From Methylobacterium platani (GTDB lineage Bacteria; Pseudomonadota; Alphaproteobacteria; Rhizobiales; Beijerinckiaceae), in assembly GCF_001653715.1 (NCBI RefSeq), contig NZ_LWHQ01000002.1, forward strand, positions 36,224-100,223: a stretch of 64,000 nucleotides of DNA, given 5' to 3'. Shown here piece by piece: positions 43,202 through 51,877 of the stretch; positions within the stretch are counted from its first letter, which is position 1, and each line of letters starts with the position of its first letter. Position numbers and translations under genes: made by a program. A model generated the notes under the pieces. That model was not told the DNA's origin and did no database searches. It saw only the letters and a program-made list of their open reading frames with translations.

Positions 43202-44986
43202 ATGGCCGACGACTTCGACGCCGAGCAGAAGCGCTACCTCGAAGGCTTCTCCCACGGCATCGCCGCCATCCGCATGACCGGCGGCCTCGCCGGCGGCGGA
43301 GCCGCCGCGGCCCCCGCCGAGCCGACCGGGCCGGACGCGATCCACATCAAGGCGCAGGACCGCACCGTGAAGGGCGGCGGCAAGCTCGCCGACCAGGAGA
43401 AGTGGAAGCGGGCCGAGAACCCCTTCGACGGCCACAACCGGCTGATCGCCGAGGCCGAGACCGGCAAGGCGCCGAAGCCGGAGGACAATTTCCGCTGGCG
43501 CTATCACGGCCTGTTCTGGGTTGCGCCGGCGCAGAACTCCTACATGTGCCGCCTGCGGATCCCGAACGGCATCCTGCACCACTGGCAGTTCGCCGGCATC
43601 GCCGACCTCGCCGACGCCCATGGCGGCGGCTACAGCCACGTCACGACGCGGGCGAACCTCCAGGTGCGGGAGATCTCGCCGGAGCACGGCCAGCCCTTCC
43701 TCGACGGGCTCGTCGATCTCGGCCTGACGGCCCGGGGTGCCGGCGCCGACAACATCCGCAACGTCACCGGCTCGCCGACCGCCGGCATCGACGCCCAGGA
43801 ACTCCTCGACACCCGCCCGCTGGCCAAGTCCTGGCACAACCACATCCTCAACGACCGCTCGCTCTTCGGCCTGCCGCGCAAGTTCAACGTCGCCTTCGAC
43901 GGCGGCGGCGTGCTGCCGGTGCTGGAGGAGACCAACGACATCGGCTTCCAGGCGGTCGAGGTCGTGGAGGGCGCGAGCATCGAGCCCGGGATCTGGATGC
44001 GGCTCGTGCTCGGCGGCATCACCGGCCACCGCGACATCGCCCGCGACACCGGCGTGGTCTTAGCGCCGCGGGAGTGCAACGCCGTCGCCGACGCGATCCT
44101 GCGGGTCTTCATCGAGAACGGCGATCGCACCAACCGCAACAAGGCGCGGATGAAGTACGTCCTCGACGCCTGGGGCTACGACAAGTACCTCGCCGCCGTC
44201 GAGGAGAAGCTCGGCCGCAAGCTCGAGCGGGTCGACCCGGCCCACGTGAAGCCCCGCGGCGGCTTCGACCGCTACGCCCATGTCGGCGTCCATGCCCAGG
44301 TCCAGCCGGGCCTCAACTGGATCGGCGTGGTGCTGCCGGTCGGCAAGATGACCACCGACCAGATGCGGGCGCTCGCCGAGATCGCCCGCGAGTGCGGCGA
44401 CGGCCAGATCCGCCTGACCGTCTGGCAGAACTTCCTCTTTTCGGGCGTGCCCGACGACAAGGTGGCCGAGGTCGAGTCCCGCGTGGCGGCCCTCGGCCTC
44501 TCCACCAAGGCGTCGAGCATCCGCGCCGGCCTCGTCGCCTGCACGGGCAACCGCGGCTGCAAGTTCGCCGCCGCCGACACCAAGGGCCACGCGCTCCTCA
44601 TCGCCGACCACGTCGAGGCGGCGGTGCCGGGGCTCGACGTGCCGGTCAACGTCCACCTCACCGGCTGCCACCATTCCTGCGCCCAGCACTACATCGGCGA
44701 TATCGGCCTCATCGGCGCCAAGGTGACGGTGAGCGAGGAGGGCGACACCGTCGAGGGTTACGACATCGTCGTCGGCGGCGGCTTCGGCGAGGCGGCGAAG
44801 ATCGGCACCGAGATCTGGAAGGCCGTGAAGGCCGAGGAGTGCCCCGGCCGCGTCGAGACCCTGCTGAACGACTATCTCCGGCACCGCACCGGCCCGGAGG
44901 AGAGCTTCCAGGCCTACACCGCCCGGCGCGGGCCGGAGGCTCTGAAGGGACTCGCCGGCGAGCGCCTGCTGGAGGCGGCCGAGTAG
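43202..44986 (+). CDS. nirA: Siroheme/[4Fe-4S] assimilatory nitrite reductase (ferredoxin type)
   Basis: Reduces nitrite to ammonium with six electrons, 594 residues. Two NiR/SiR half-domains are visible: NGILHHWQFAGIADLADAHGGGYSHVTTRANLQVREI in the first, and WNNF-like VWQNFLFSGVPDDKV in the second. The siroheme-cluster ligands are Cys447 and Cys453 (ACTGNRGCKF) and Cys489 and Cys493 (TGCHHSCAQHYIGDIGLIG). No N-terminal flavin domain is present, so the reductant comes from a separate protein such as ferredoxin or one of the reductases encoded beside it. AAGGAG lies seven bases before the ATG. Confidence 0.94.
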   Translation: MADDFDAEQKRYLEGFSHGIAAIRMTGGLAGGGAAAAPAEPTGPDAIHIKAQDRTVKGGGKLADQEKWKRAENPFDGHNRLIAEAETGKAPKPEDNFRWRYHGLFWVAPAQNSYMCRLRIPNGILHHWQFAGIADLADAHGGGYSHVTTRANLQVREISPEHGQPFLDGLVDLGLTARGAGADNIRNVTGSPTAGIDAQELLDTRPLAKSWHNHILNDRSLFGLPRKFNVAFDGGGVLPVLEETNDIGFQAVEVVEGASIEPGIWMRLVLGGITGHRDIARDTGVVLAPRECNAVADAILRVFIENGDRTNRNKARMKYVLDAWGYDKYLAAVEEKLGRKLERVDPAHVKPRGGFDRYAHVGVHAQVQPGLNWIGVVLPVGKMTTDQMRALAEIARECGDGQIRLTVWQNFLFSGVPDDKVAEVESRVAALGLSTKASSIRAGLVACTGNRGCKFAAADTKGHALLIADHVEAAVPGLDVPVNVHLTGCHHSCAQHYIGDIGLIGAKVTVSEEGDTVEGYDIVVGGGFGEAAKIGTEIWKAVKAEECPGRVETLLNDYLRHRTGPEESFQAYTARRGPEALKGLAGERLLEAAE

Positions 44987-44993
44987 GGCGCCC

Positions 44994-45197
44994 TTCTCCT
45001 CTCCCCGCGGGCGGGGAGAGGGCTGCGCTCCTGTTCAGGGAGCGCAGCGAGCCCGAAGGGCGAGGGTGAGGGGGTGTCTCCGGATGAGGCTCCTCCGGCA
45101 CCACCCCCTCACCCTCGCGGCGAACCTGCGGTTCGCAGCTCGCTCCGTCGACGACAAGGTCGCCGGAGCCCTCTCCCCGCCCGCGGGGAGAGGAGAA
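44994..45197. repeat. Interspersed palindrome family C, copy 2 (inside the nitrate operon)
   Basis: Outer arms CTTCTCCTCTCCCCGCGGGC (from 44994) and its complement (ending 45197) enclose inner arms GGGCGAGGGTGAGGGGGTG (45058-45076) and CACCCCCTCACCCTCGC (45101-45117). It is built like the copy at 38337. The element fills the nirA-reductase gap and could fold into a long mRNA hairpin affecting expression of the downstream genes. Confidence 0.8.
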
Positions 45198-45251
45198 ACC
45201 CGGCGCCTCACCGCTGACGCTGACTGCCACTCTTCTTCGGTAACCTCCCCG

Positions 45252-46865
45252 ATGACCCAGCACGTCGCTCCCCCGCTCGTCCTGATCCCCGAATCCGCCC
45301 CCTTCACCACCGACCAGCGCGCCTGGCTGTCGGGCTACTTCGCGGCCCTGCTCGGGCCGCAGGTCGAGGGCGCGACGGCGCTTCCGGCCGGCGCGGCGCC
45401 CGGCGGGCCGGCGCTCGCCGATAACGGCGACGCGCCCTGGCACGACCCGTCGATGCCCCTCGGCGACCGCATGACGCTGGCCAAGGACCGCTCCGAGCCG
45501 CAGAAGCTGATGGCCGCCATGGCGCAGCAGGATTGCGGCCAGTGCGGCTACAACTGTGCCGAGTACGCCAACGCCCTCTTCCTCAAGAAGGAGGAGCGCC
45601 TGAATCTGTGCCAGCCGGGCGGCAAGGACACGCTCCGGATGTTGAAGAAGCTGGAGGCGGAGTTCGGCACCGCCGCCCCGGCCGGCGCCGCAACGGCTGC
45701 CTCCGACGACGCCCCGAAGGCCGACGCCCCGGTCGGCCCCTACGGTCTCTGCCGCGAGAACCCGGCCGAGGCGGTGTTCCTGTCCCGCCGCCGCCTCAAC
45801 GCGCCGGGCGGCGAGAAGGAGACCTGGCACGTCGAGATCGACCTCGCCGGCACCGGCATCGACTACGTGGTCGGCGATTCGCTCGGCCTCTTCCCCGCCA
45901 ACGCCCCGGCGCTCGCCGACGCGGTCATCGCCGAGCTCGGCGCCCGGCCGGAGCGGATCATCGCGACGAAGCTCGGCGAGAAGACCCTGCGCGATCACCT
46001 GCTCGCCAACTACTCGCTCGGCGCCGCCCCGGACGGGCTGTTCCAGCTCCTCTCGCTCCTCACCTCCGGTGCGCAGCGCAAGAAGGCGCAGGCGCTCAGC
46101 GCCGGCGAGGATCCGGACGGCGATTCGGCCTATCTCGACGTGCTCGGCGCGCTCCACAAGTTCCCGGGCGCCCGACCCGACGCCGAGGTCTTCCTCGAAG
46201 CCCTGGACGAGCTGCAGCCGCGGCTCTACTCGATCTCGTCCTCGCCCAAGGCCGATCCGGGCCGGGTGTCGCTCACGGTCGACGCGGTCCGCTACAGCCA
46301 CCGCTCGCGCCTGCGGCTGGGCGTCGCCTCGACCCATCTCGGCGAGCGCCTGTCCGAGACCGCCACGGTGAAGGTCTACCTCCAGAAGGCCCACGGCTTC
46401 GGCCTGCCGTCCACGCCCGAGACTCCGGTCATCATGGTCGGCCCGGGCACCGGCGTCGCGCCGTTCCGCGCCTTCCTGCGCGAGCGCGCCGCGACTGCGG
46501 CGCCGGGCAGGAACTGGCTGTTCTTCGGCCATCAGCGCCAGGCCTCGGACTTCTTCTACCGCGACGAGCTGAACGGCCTGAAGGACCAGGGCGTGCTGAC
46601 CCGCCTGTCGCTCGCCTGGTCGCGGGACGGGGGCGAGAAGACCTACGTCCAGGACCGGATGCGCGAGAACGGCCGCGAGCTGTGGCGCTGGCTCGAGGAG
46701 GGCGCCCACTTCTACGTCTGCGGCGATGCCAAGCGCATGGCCAAGGACGTCGAGCGCGCGATCATCGACGTGGCGGCGACCCACGGCGGCAAGAGCCCGG
46801 ACGAGGCGGTGGCGTATCTCGCGGCGCTGAAGAAGGCGAACCGGTACCAGGCCGACGTGTATTGA
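45252..46865 (+). CDS. [4Fe-4S]-containing CysJ-like FAD/NADPH reductase
   Basis: A 537-residue electron-transfer flavoprotein. The C-terminal two-thirds match the CysJ/cytochrome P450 reductase FNR module: RLYSISSSPKAD (FAD), VRYSHRSRLRLGVASTHL, MVGPGTGVAPFRAFLRER (NADPH), FFGHQRQASDFFYRDE and VCGDAKRMAKDV, ending in the aromatic Y. In place of the usual N-terminal flavodoxin domain there is a [4Fe-4S] segment with Cys95, Cys98, Cys102 and Cys120 (DCGQCGYNC, LNLC). It is often filed as sulfite reductase alpha subunit, but here it more likely feeds electrons to nitrate or nitrite reductase. The ATG lacks a clear ribosome site. Confidence 0.85.
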   Translation: MTQHVAPPLVLIPESAPFTTDQRAWLSGYFAALLGPQVEGATALPAGAAPGGPALADNGDAPWHDPSMPLGDRMTLAKDRSEPQKLMAAMAQQDCGQCGYNCAEYANALFLKKEERLNLCQPGGKDTLRMLKKLEAEFGTAAPAGAATAASDDAPKADAPVGPYGLCRENPAEAVFLSRRRLNAPGGEKETWHVEIDLAGTGIDYVVGDSLGLFPANAPALADAVIAELGARPERIIATKLGEKTLRDHLLANYSLGAAPDGLFQLLSLLTSGAQRKKAQALSAGEDPDGDSAYLDVLGALHKFPGARPDAEVFLEALDELQPRLYSISSSPKADPGRVSLTVDAVRYSHRSRLRLGVASTHLGERLSETATVKVYLQKAHGFGLPSTPETPVIMVGPGTGVAPFRAFLRERAATAAPGRNWLFFGHQRQASDFFYRDELNGLKDQGVLTRLSLAWSRDGGEKTYVQDRMRENGRELWRWLEEGAHFYVCGDAKRMAKDVERAIIDVAATHGGKSPDEAVAYLAALKKANRYQADVY

Positions 46866-46912
46866 CGTCGTCCGAGGCCTTTCGATCCGCTCGACGTCGT
46901 TGACACCCTCGA

Positions 46913-47053
46913 TGTCATCCCGGGGCCGCGCAGCGGAACCCGGGATCCATAACCGCCGAGGTTTCAGGACGAACCGGAAGACTCCTCGCCGTATCCGGCA
47001 CCGTCAGCGGGTATGGATCCCGGGTTCTCGTCGTCGACGAGCCCTGAGATGAC
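46913..47053. repeat. Interspersed palindrome family B, long copy
   Basis: Left arm from 46913 (GTCATCCCGGGGC, GAACCCGGGATCCATA) is mirrored by the right arm ending 47053 (TATGGATCCCGGGTTC, GATGAC). The arms are imperfect over about 45 bases with a 50-base middle. It lies in the 294-base gap before the nitrate reductase gene, which has no other visible content except the ribosome site. Confidence 0.75.
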
Positions 47054-47159
47054 GCAGAGGGCGGCTGTTCCGTCGAGCTGGCCGACGACCACGGCGGCCC
47101 ACCCCTTGCTTGCCCACAACCCACCGGCCCCACCCCACGCCCGGCGAAAGGCTCCCGCG

Positions 47160-49856
47160 ATGAACCTGCACGTGCCGGCCCTCACTCCCGAGGCCGCCCC
47201 CGTCCGGACCACCTGCCCGTATTGCGGCGTCGGCTGCGGGGTGCTCGCCCGGCCGGACGGCCAGGGAGGCGCGAGCGTCGCCGGCGATTCCCAGCATCCG
47301 GCGAATTTCGGGCGGCTGTGCTCGAAGGGCTCGGCGCTCGGCGAAACCCTCTCCCTCGACGAGCGGCTGCTGCACCCCGAGATCGCCGGGCGGCGGGCGA
47401 CGTGGGACGAGGCGCTCGACGCGGTGGCGGAAGGCTTCAGGCGCACGATCGCCGCGCACGGGCCGGAATCGGTGGCGTTCTACCTCTCGGGCCAGTTGCT
47501 CACCGAGGATTACTACGTCGCCAACAAGCTCGCGAAGGGCTTCATCGGCACGCCGCACGTCGACACCAACTCGCGGCTCTGCATGTCGTCCTCGGTGGCG
47601 GCCCATCGCCGGGCCTTTGGCTCCGACACCGTGCCGGGCTGCTACGAGGACCTGGACGAGGCCGACCTGCTGGTGCTGGTCGGCTCCAACACCGCCTGGT
47701 GCCACCCGATCCTGTTCCGGCGCATGCTCGACGCGCGGGCGAAGCGCGGCACCCGCATCGTCGTCATCGATCCCCGCTGCACCCAGACCGGCGAGGAGGC
47801 CGATCTCTTCCTCGGGATCAGGCCGGGCACCGACACCGCCTTGTTCTCCGGCCTCCTCGTCCACCTCGCGGACATGAACGCCCTCGATCCGCGCTACATC
47901 GCCGAGCACACCGCCGGCTTCGAGCCGGCCCTCGAGCGCGCGCGCCAGATCGCCCCGACGATTCAGGTCACCGCGGCGGCCACCGGCCTGACCGAGGCCG
48001 AGGTCGAGACGTTCTTCACGCTGTTCCGCACCACGCCGCGGGTGGTGACTGCGACCTCGCAGGGGGTGAACCAGTCGGCGCAAGGCACCGACAAGGCCAA
48101 CGCGATCATCAACTGCCACCTCGCCACCGGCCGCATCGGCCAGCCGGGCATGGGGCCGTTCTCGCTCACCGGCCAGCCCAACGCCATGGGCGGGCGCGAG
48201 GTCGGCGGGCTCGCCAACATGCTGGCCGCCCACATGCACTTCACCCCCGAGGAGGTGGACCTGGTGCGCCGGTTCTGGAACGCGCCGAACATCATCACCG
48301 GCGAGGGCCTGAAGGCGGTGCAACTGTTCGAGGCGATCGAGCGCGGCAAGATCAAGGCGCTCTGGGTCATGGGCACCAACCCCGCCGTCTCGATGCCCCG
48401 GGCCGACCGGGTGCGGGCGGCGCTCTCGAAACTCGACACCTACGTCGTCTCCGAGGTCGTGGCGAACACCGATACGGCGCGCGCCCGCAACGCGATCCTG
48501 CTGCCGGCCCTCGCCTGGGGCGAGAAGGACGGCACGGTGACCAATTCCGAGCGCCGCATCTCGCGCCAGCGCGCCTTCCTGACGGCGCCCGGCGAGGCGC
48601 GGGCCGATTGGTGGATCATGGCCCAGGTGGGCAAGCGGCTGGGCCACGCCAAGGCCTTCGCCTGGGGCAACGCGGCGGCGGTGTTCCGCGAGCACGCCGC
48701 CCTGTCGGAATTCGAGAATCGCGGCACTCGCGACTTCGACCTCGGCGGGCTCGCCGACATCACGGATGCGGCCTACGACGCGGCCGCGCCGGTGCAGTGG
48801 CCGCTGACCCGCAAGGCCAAGGCGCCGCAGCCGCGCTTCTTCGCCCAGGGCGGCTTCTACACCCGCGACCGCAAGGCCCGCTTCGTCGCGGTGCAGAAGC
48901 CGGTCCTGGCGCAAGCCACCAGCGACGCGCTGCCCTGGCGCCTCAACACCGGCCGGGTGCGCGACCACTGGCACACGCTGACCCGCACGGGGAAGAGCCC
49001 GCGCCTCTCGGCCCACCGGGCCGTGCCCTTCGTCGAGATCCATCCCGACGACGCCGTGACGGCGGGCCTGACCGACGGCGACCTCGCCCGCGTCCGCACC
49101 GCCCACGGCGCGGCGGTGCTCGAAGTCATGGTCACGCCCGGCGCGCAACCCGGCGTCCTGTTCGCCCCCATGCACTGGAGCGAGGCCAACACCTCGGACG
49201 GCCGCGTCGGCGCGCTGGCGCAAGGCGCCGTCGATCCGGTCTCGGGCCAGCCGGAGCTCAAGGCGACCCCGGCCTCGATCGCCCCCGAGCCCTACCGCTC
49301 CCGCGGCTACCTCATCACCCGCGAGAGCGTGGCCGCCCCCTTCGGCTGGTGGTGGGCGCGGGCGAGCCTGGAGGGGGCGACCGGCCTGATCGTCGCGACG
49401 CAGGACGGCGTGCCCGAGGCCGCCGCGCTGATGCGCGAGACCTTCTCGGGCGCCACCTTCAGCGAGTATGCCGACCCGGCCCGCGGCCGCTACCGCGCCG
49501 CCGCCTTCCGGGAGGGGCGGTTGCTCGGCGTGCTGGCGCTGGCGCCCGCCGCCGAGCGCCCGACCTGGGACGCCGCCAAGGCGTTCTTCCGCACCCAGGA
49601 GCTGCTGGAGCCTTCGGCCCGCCGGGCCCTGATCTCGGGCCGGGCCGAGAGCGCCGGCACCGGGCCCCTGGTCTGCGCCTGCCACACGGTCGGGCTCGAC
49701 ACGATCCGGGGCGCGATCAAGGGCGGGGCGCACGGCGTCGAGGCGGTGGGGGCGGCGTGCAAGGCCGGCACCAATTGCGGCTCGTGCATCCCTGAGATCC
49801 GCAAGCTGCTCGCGGCGGAACTCAGGGCAGGGGAACTTGCACCGGCTTCCGCATAG
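47160..49856 (+). CDS. nasA: Assimilatory nitrate reductase, molybdenum catalytic subunit with BFD-type [2Fe-2S] tail
   Basis: Reduces nitrate to nitrite in the cytoplasm, 898 residues. The N-terminal [4Fe-4S] site is Cys19, Cys22, Cys26 and Cys54 (TTCPYCGVGCG, GRLCSKG). The bis-MGD molybdopterin domain follows (VDTNSRLCMSSSVAAHRRAFG, VLVGSNTAWCHPILFRR, VVIDPRCTQTGEEADLFL, GVNQSAQGTDKANAIINCHLA-type region, TGQPNAMGGREVGGL, VMGTNPAVSMPRAD). The C-terminal ~60 residues form a BFD-like [2Fe-2S] domain (LVCACHTVGLDTIRGAI, CKAGTNCGSCIPEI), an electron entry point. No Tat signal, so cytoplasmic. AAAGG precedes the ATG. Confidence 0.93.
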   Translation: MNLHVPALTPEAAPVRTTCPYCGVGCGVLARPDGQGGASVAGDSQHPANFGRLCSKGSALGETLSLDERLLHPEIAGRRATWDEALDAVAEGFRRTIAAHGPESVAFYLSGQLLTEDYYVANKLAKGFIGTPHVDTNSRLCMSSSVAAHRRAFGSDTVPGCYEDLDEADLLVLVGSNTAWCHPILFRRMLDARAKRGTRIVVIDPRCTQTGEEADLFLGIRPGTDTALFSGLLVHLADMNALDPRYIAEHTAGFEPALERARQIAPTIQVTAAATGLTEAEVETFFTLFRTTPRVVTATSQGVNQSAQGTDKANAIINCHLATGRIGQPGMGPFSLTGQPNAMGGREVGGLANMLAAHMHFTPEEVDLVRRFWNAPNIITGEGLKAVQLFEAIERGKIKALWVMGTNPAVSMPRADRVRAALSKLDTYVVSEVVANTDTARARNAILLPALAWGEKDGTVTNSERRISRQRAFLTAPGEARADWWIMAQVGKRLGHAKAFAWGNAAAVFREHAALSEFENRGTRDFDLGGLADITDAAYDAAAPVQWPLTRKAKAPQPRFFAQGGFYTRDRKARFVAVQKPVLAQATSDALPWRLNTGRVRDHWHTLTRTGKSPRLSAHRAVPFVEIHPDDAVTAGLTDGDLARVRTAHGAAVLEVMVTPGAQPGVLFAPMHWSEANTSDGRVGALAQGAVDPVSGQPELKATPASIAPEPYRSRGYLITRESVAAPFGWWWARASLEGATGLIVATQDGVPEAAALMRETFSGATFSEYADPARGRYRAAAFREGRLLGVLALAPAAERPTWDAAKAFFRTQELLEPSARRALISGRAESAGTGPLVCACHTVGLDTIRGAIKGGAHGVEAVGAACKAGTNCGSCIPEIRKLLAAELRAGELAPASA

Positions 49857-49865
49857 GCGCATCTG

Positions 49866-51371
49866 ATGACGCAGGATTTCCCGAGACTCGTGTCAGAAGC
49901 CCACTCTCCCATGCGTACGCCCCGTGCTCCCCGCGAGACCCGTTCCCCGGGCCTCGAGCCCCTGGCCGTGCTGCCGGTCTTCGTGACGCTCACGGGCAAG
50001 CGTGCGGTGCTGGCCGGCGCCAACGGGGGCGCGGCCTGGAAGGTGAAGCTGCTCGCCGCCGCCGGCGCCCATGTCGACGTGTTCGCCCCGGAGCCGACCG
50101 AGGAGATGCGCGGCGCCCCCGCCGAGGCCGTCGCCGGCACGGTGGTGCTGCACGAGCGCGACTGGTCGCCTTCCGACCTCGCGGGCGCCGCCTTCGCCAT
50201 CGCGGCCTTCGAGGACGAGGGCGAGTGCGCGTGCTTCGTCGCGGCGGCGCGCGCCGCCGGCGCCATCGTCAACGCCATCGACCGGCCGCATCTCTGCGAC
50301 GTCTCGTTCGGCGCCATCGTCAACCGCTCGCCCCTCGTCGTCGGCATCTCGACGGAGGGCGCGGTCCCGGTCTTCGGCCAGACCGTGCGGGCCCGCATCG
50401 AGGCGATGCTGCCTTCGGGCTTCAAGACCTGGGTGGCCGCCGCCCGCGACTGGCGCGCCGAGGTGAGCGCCCGCTACCCCGTCTTCGGCGAGCGTCGGGC
50501 CTTCTGGGAGCGCTTCACCGACCGCGCCTTCGCCGACCCGGACCGGGCGCCGGTCCGCGCCGACCTCGACGCGCTGGTCGCCGAGAGCGACGCCGCGCCG
50601 ACCGGCGGCAGCGTGGTCCTGGTCGGCGCCGGCCCGGGCGACGCCGAACTCCTGACCCTCAAGGCCCTGCGGGCGCTCCGCAGCGCCGACGTGATCCTGT
50701 ACGACGACCTCGTCGCGCCGGAGATCCTCGACTACGCCCGGCGCGAGGCCCGCACGATGCTGGTCGGCAAGACCGGCCACGGCCCGTCCTGCCGCCAGGA
50801 CGACATCAACGCCCTGATGGTGTCGCTGGCCGGCAGCGGCAAGCGGGTGGTGCGGCTGAAATCCGGCGACCCCCTGGTGTTCGGCCGGGCCGGCGAGGAG
50901 ATCGATGCCTGTCGCGCGGCCGGCATCCCGGTGACGGTGGTGCCGGGCGTCACGGCCGCGCAAGGGGCGGCGGCCTCGCTCGGCCTGTCGCTCACCCACC
51001 GCGACGCGGCGCGGCGCCTGCAATACGTCACCGGCCACGACCGCCGCGGCGCCCTGCCGGACGACCTCAACTGGGCGGCCCTCGCCGACCCCACCGTCAC
51101 GACGGTGATCTACATGCCCAAGCGCACCCTTCGCGCCCTGCTGGCGCAGGCGGTGGCGGAGGGCCTGCCGCCGGCGACGCCCGCCCTCGTGGTGTTCAAC
51201 GCCACGCGGCCCGATCAGGCGGTGGTGCAGGCGCAAGCCCGCGACCTTGCCGACCGGGTCGAGGCGGCGGGGCTGGAGGGGCCGGCGATCGTGATGGTGG
51301 GCAATGCGCTGGGGCGCGGCGAGCGCGAGGCGGTCGTCGCCGAGGCGCTGGCCTCGGCAGCGGCGCAGTAG
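49866..51371 (+). CDS. cysG: Siroheme synthase (uroporphyrinogen methyltransferase / precorrin-2 dehydrogenase / ferrochelatase)
   Basis: Trifunctional CysG of 501 residues makes siroheme for NirA. The N-terminal dehydrogenase-ferrochelatase part (about 30-240) has LPVFVTLTGKRAVLAGANGGAAWKVKLLAAAGA and VNRSPLVVGISTEGAVPVFGQ; the methyltransferase part (about 255-500) has VVLVGAGPGDAELLTLKALRALRSADVILYDDL, VRLKSGDPLVFGRAGEE and VVPGVTAAQGAAASLGLSLTHRD. The usual nucleotide-site glycine motif (G-x-G-x-x-A) reads AGANGGAAWKV, slightly altered. It starts nine bases after the nitrate reductase, so it belongs to the operon. A later ATG at 49911 is also possible. Confidence 0.92.
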   Translation: MTQDFPRLVSEAHSPMRTPRAPRETRSPGLEPLAVLPVFVTLTGKRAVLAGANGGAAWKVKLLAAAGAHVDVFAPEPTEEMRGAPAEAVAGTVVLHERDWSPSDLAGAAFAIAAFEDEGECACFVAAARAAGAIVNAIDRPHLCDVSFGAIVNRSPLVVGISTEGAVPVFGQTVRARIEAMLPSGFKTWVAAARDWRAEVSARYPVFGERRAFWERFTDRAFADPDRAPVRADLDALVAESDAAPTGGSVVLVGAGPGDAELLTLKALRALRSADVILYDDLVAPEILDYARREARTMLVGKTGHGPSCRQDDINALMVSLAGSGKRVVRLKSGDPLVFGRAGEEIDACRAAGIPVTVVPGVTAAQGAAASLGLSLTHRDAARRLQYVTGHDRRGALPDDLNWAALADPTVTTVIYMPKRTLRALLAQAVAEGLPPATPALVVFNATRPDQAVVQAQARDLADRVEAAGLEGPAIVMVGNALGRGEREAVVAEALASAAAQ

Positions 51372-51409
51372 AGAATCGGGCGCCCCCTGGAGCGAAGGAC
51401 GGCTCGGCG

Positions 51410-51877
51410 ATGAGGCAGCGGACGACGAAATTCTCGCCGAACCGCAAGATCGTCTCGGAGCCACCGCCCGAGGCTGATCGTATCCGGCTTGCCAACGAGA
51501 TCGGCTACGGCGGAAACCCCGAACACAAACGGCACGCGGGAGACTTCGATCTGAATCCACCAGCCCAGCCCCGCCTGGGAAAGACGCTTTGCGACGATGC
51601 GAACATCCATGCTCGCGCTCAGGCTATCGAACTCCTGCGCGAAGGTGCACGTCGCGGATTGATCAGCGTGCAGGCAGGTGCCGGCGGCCGCTTCCCGAAA
51701 ATGATTTGGGCCGTTACCGAGGGTGGGGTGGCGATGGAAGCTCAGATCGAGAATCCGGAGATGGGCATCTATCACGGCTATCCCATGCCGAAGCACGATC
51801 CGCTTGAGCAGGAAGTGCACCGGCTATGGATCGAGAGAGCGCCCCGCGACCGCTCGAAGCGGACTCTCGACCTGTGA
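51410..51877 (+). CDS. Unknown protein paired with an IrrE-like protein
   Basis: A 155-residue soluble protein with no family I can name. It contains RIRLANEIGYGGNPEHKRHAGDF, DLNPPAQPRLGKTLCDDANI, an alanine-rich helix (ARAQAIELLREGARRGLISVQ), FPKMIWAVTEGGVAMEAQIEN and MGIYHGYPMPKHDPLEQEV. The last two stretches look like a conserved core with aromatic and proline positions. Its stop overlaps the GTG start of the next gene by four bases, which implies joint synthesis. Codon use is visibly less GC-biased than in the nitrate genes before it, suggesting acquisition. It could be a cognate partner, antitoxin-like, but nothing in the sequence proves that. Confidence 0.75.
   Translation: MRQRTTKFSPNRKIVSEPPPEADRIRLANEIGYGGNPEHKRHAGDFDLNPPAQPRLGKTLCDDANIHARAQAIELLREGARRGLISVQAGAGGRFPKMIWAVTEGGVAMEAQIENPEMGIYHGYPMPKHDPLEQEVHRLWIERAPRDRSKRTLDL

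Noticed and set aside
45066..45251. N-terminal extension of the [4Fe-4S]-FNR reductase
   Set aside because: The extra codons are the family C palindrome read in frame, with no conserved sequence.
47004..49862. A 952-codon open frame on the minus strand opposite the nitrate reductase, and similar long frames opposite nrtA, transketolase and the GGDEF-EAL gene
   Set aside because: Their translations are Arg/Ala/Gly/His-rich with no recognisable motif, and they lie exactly antisense to genes with full catalytic motifs. Long antisense frames are expected at this GC content.
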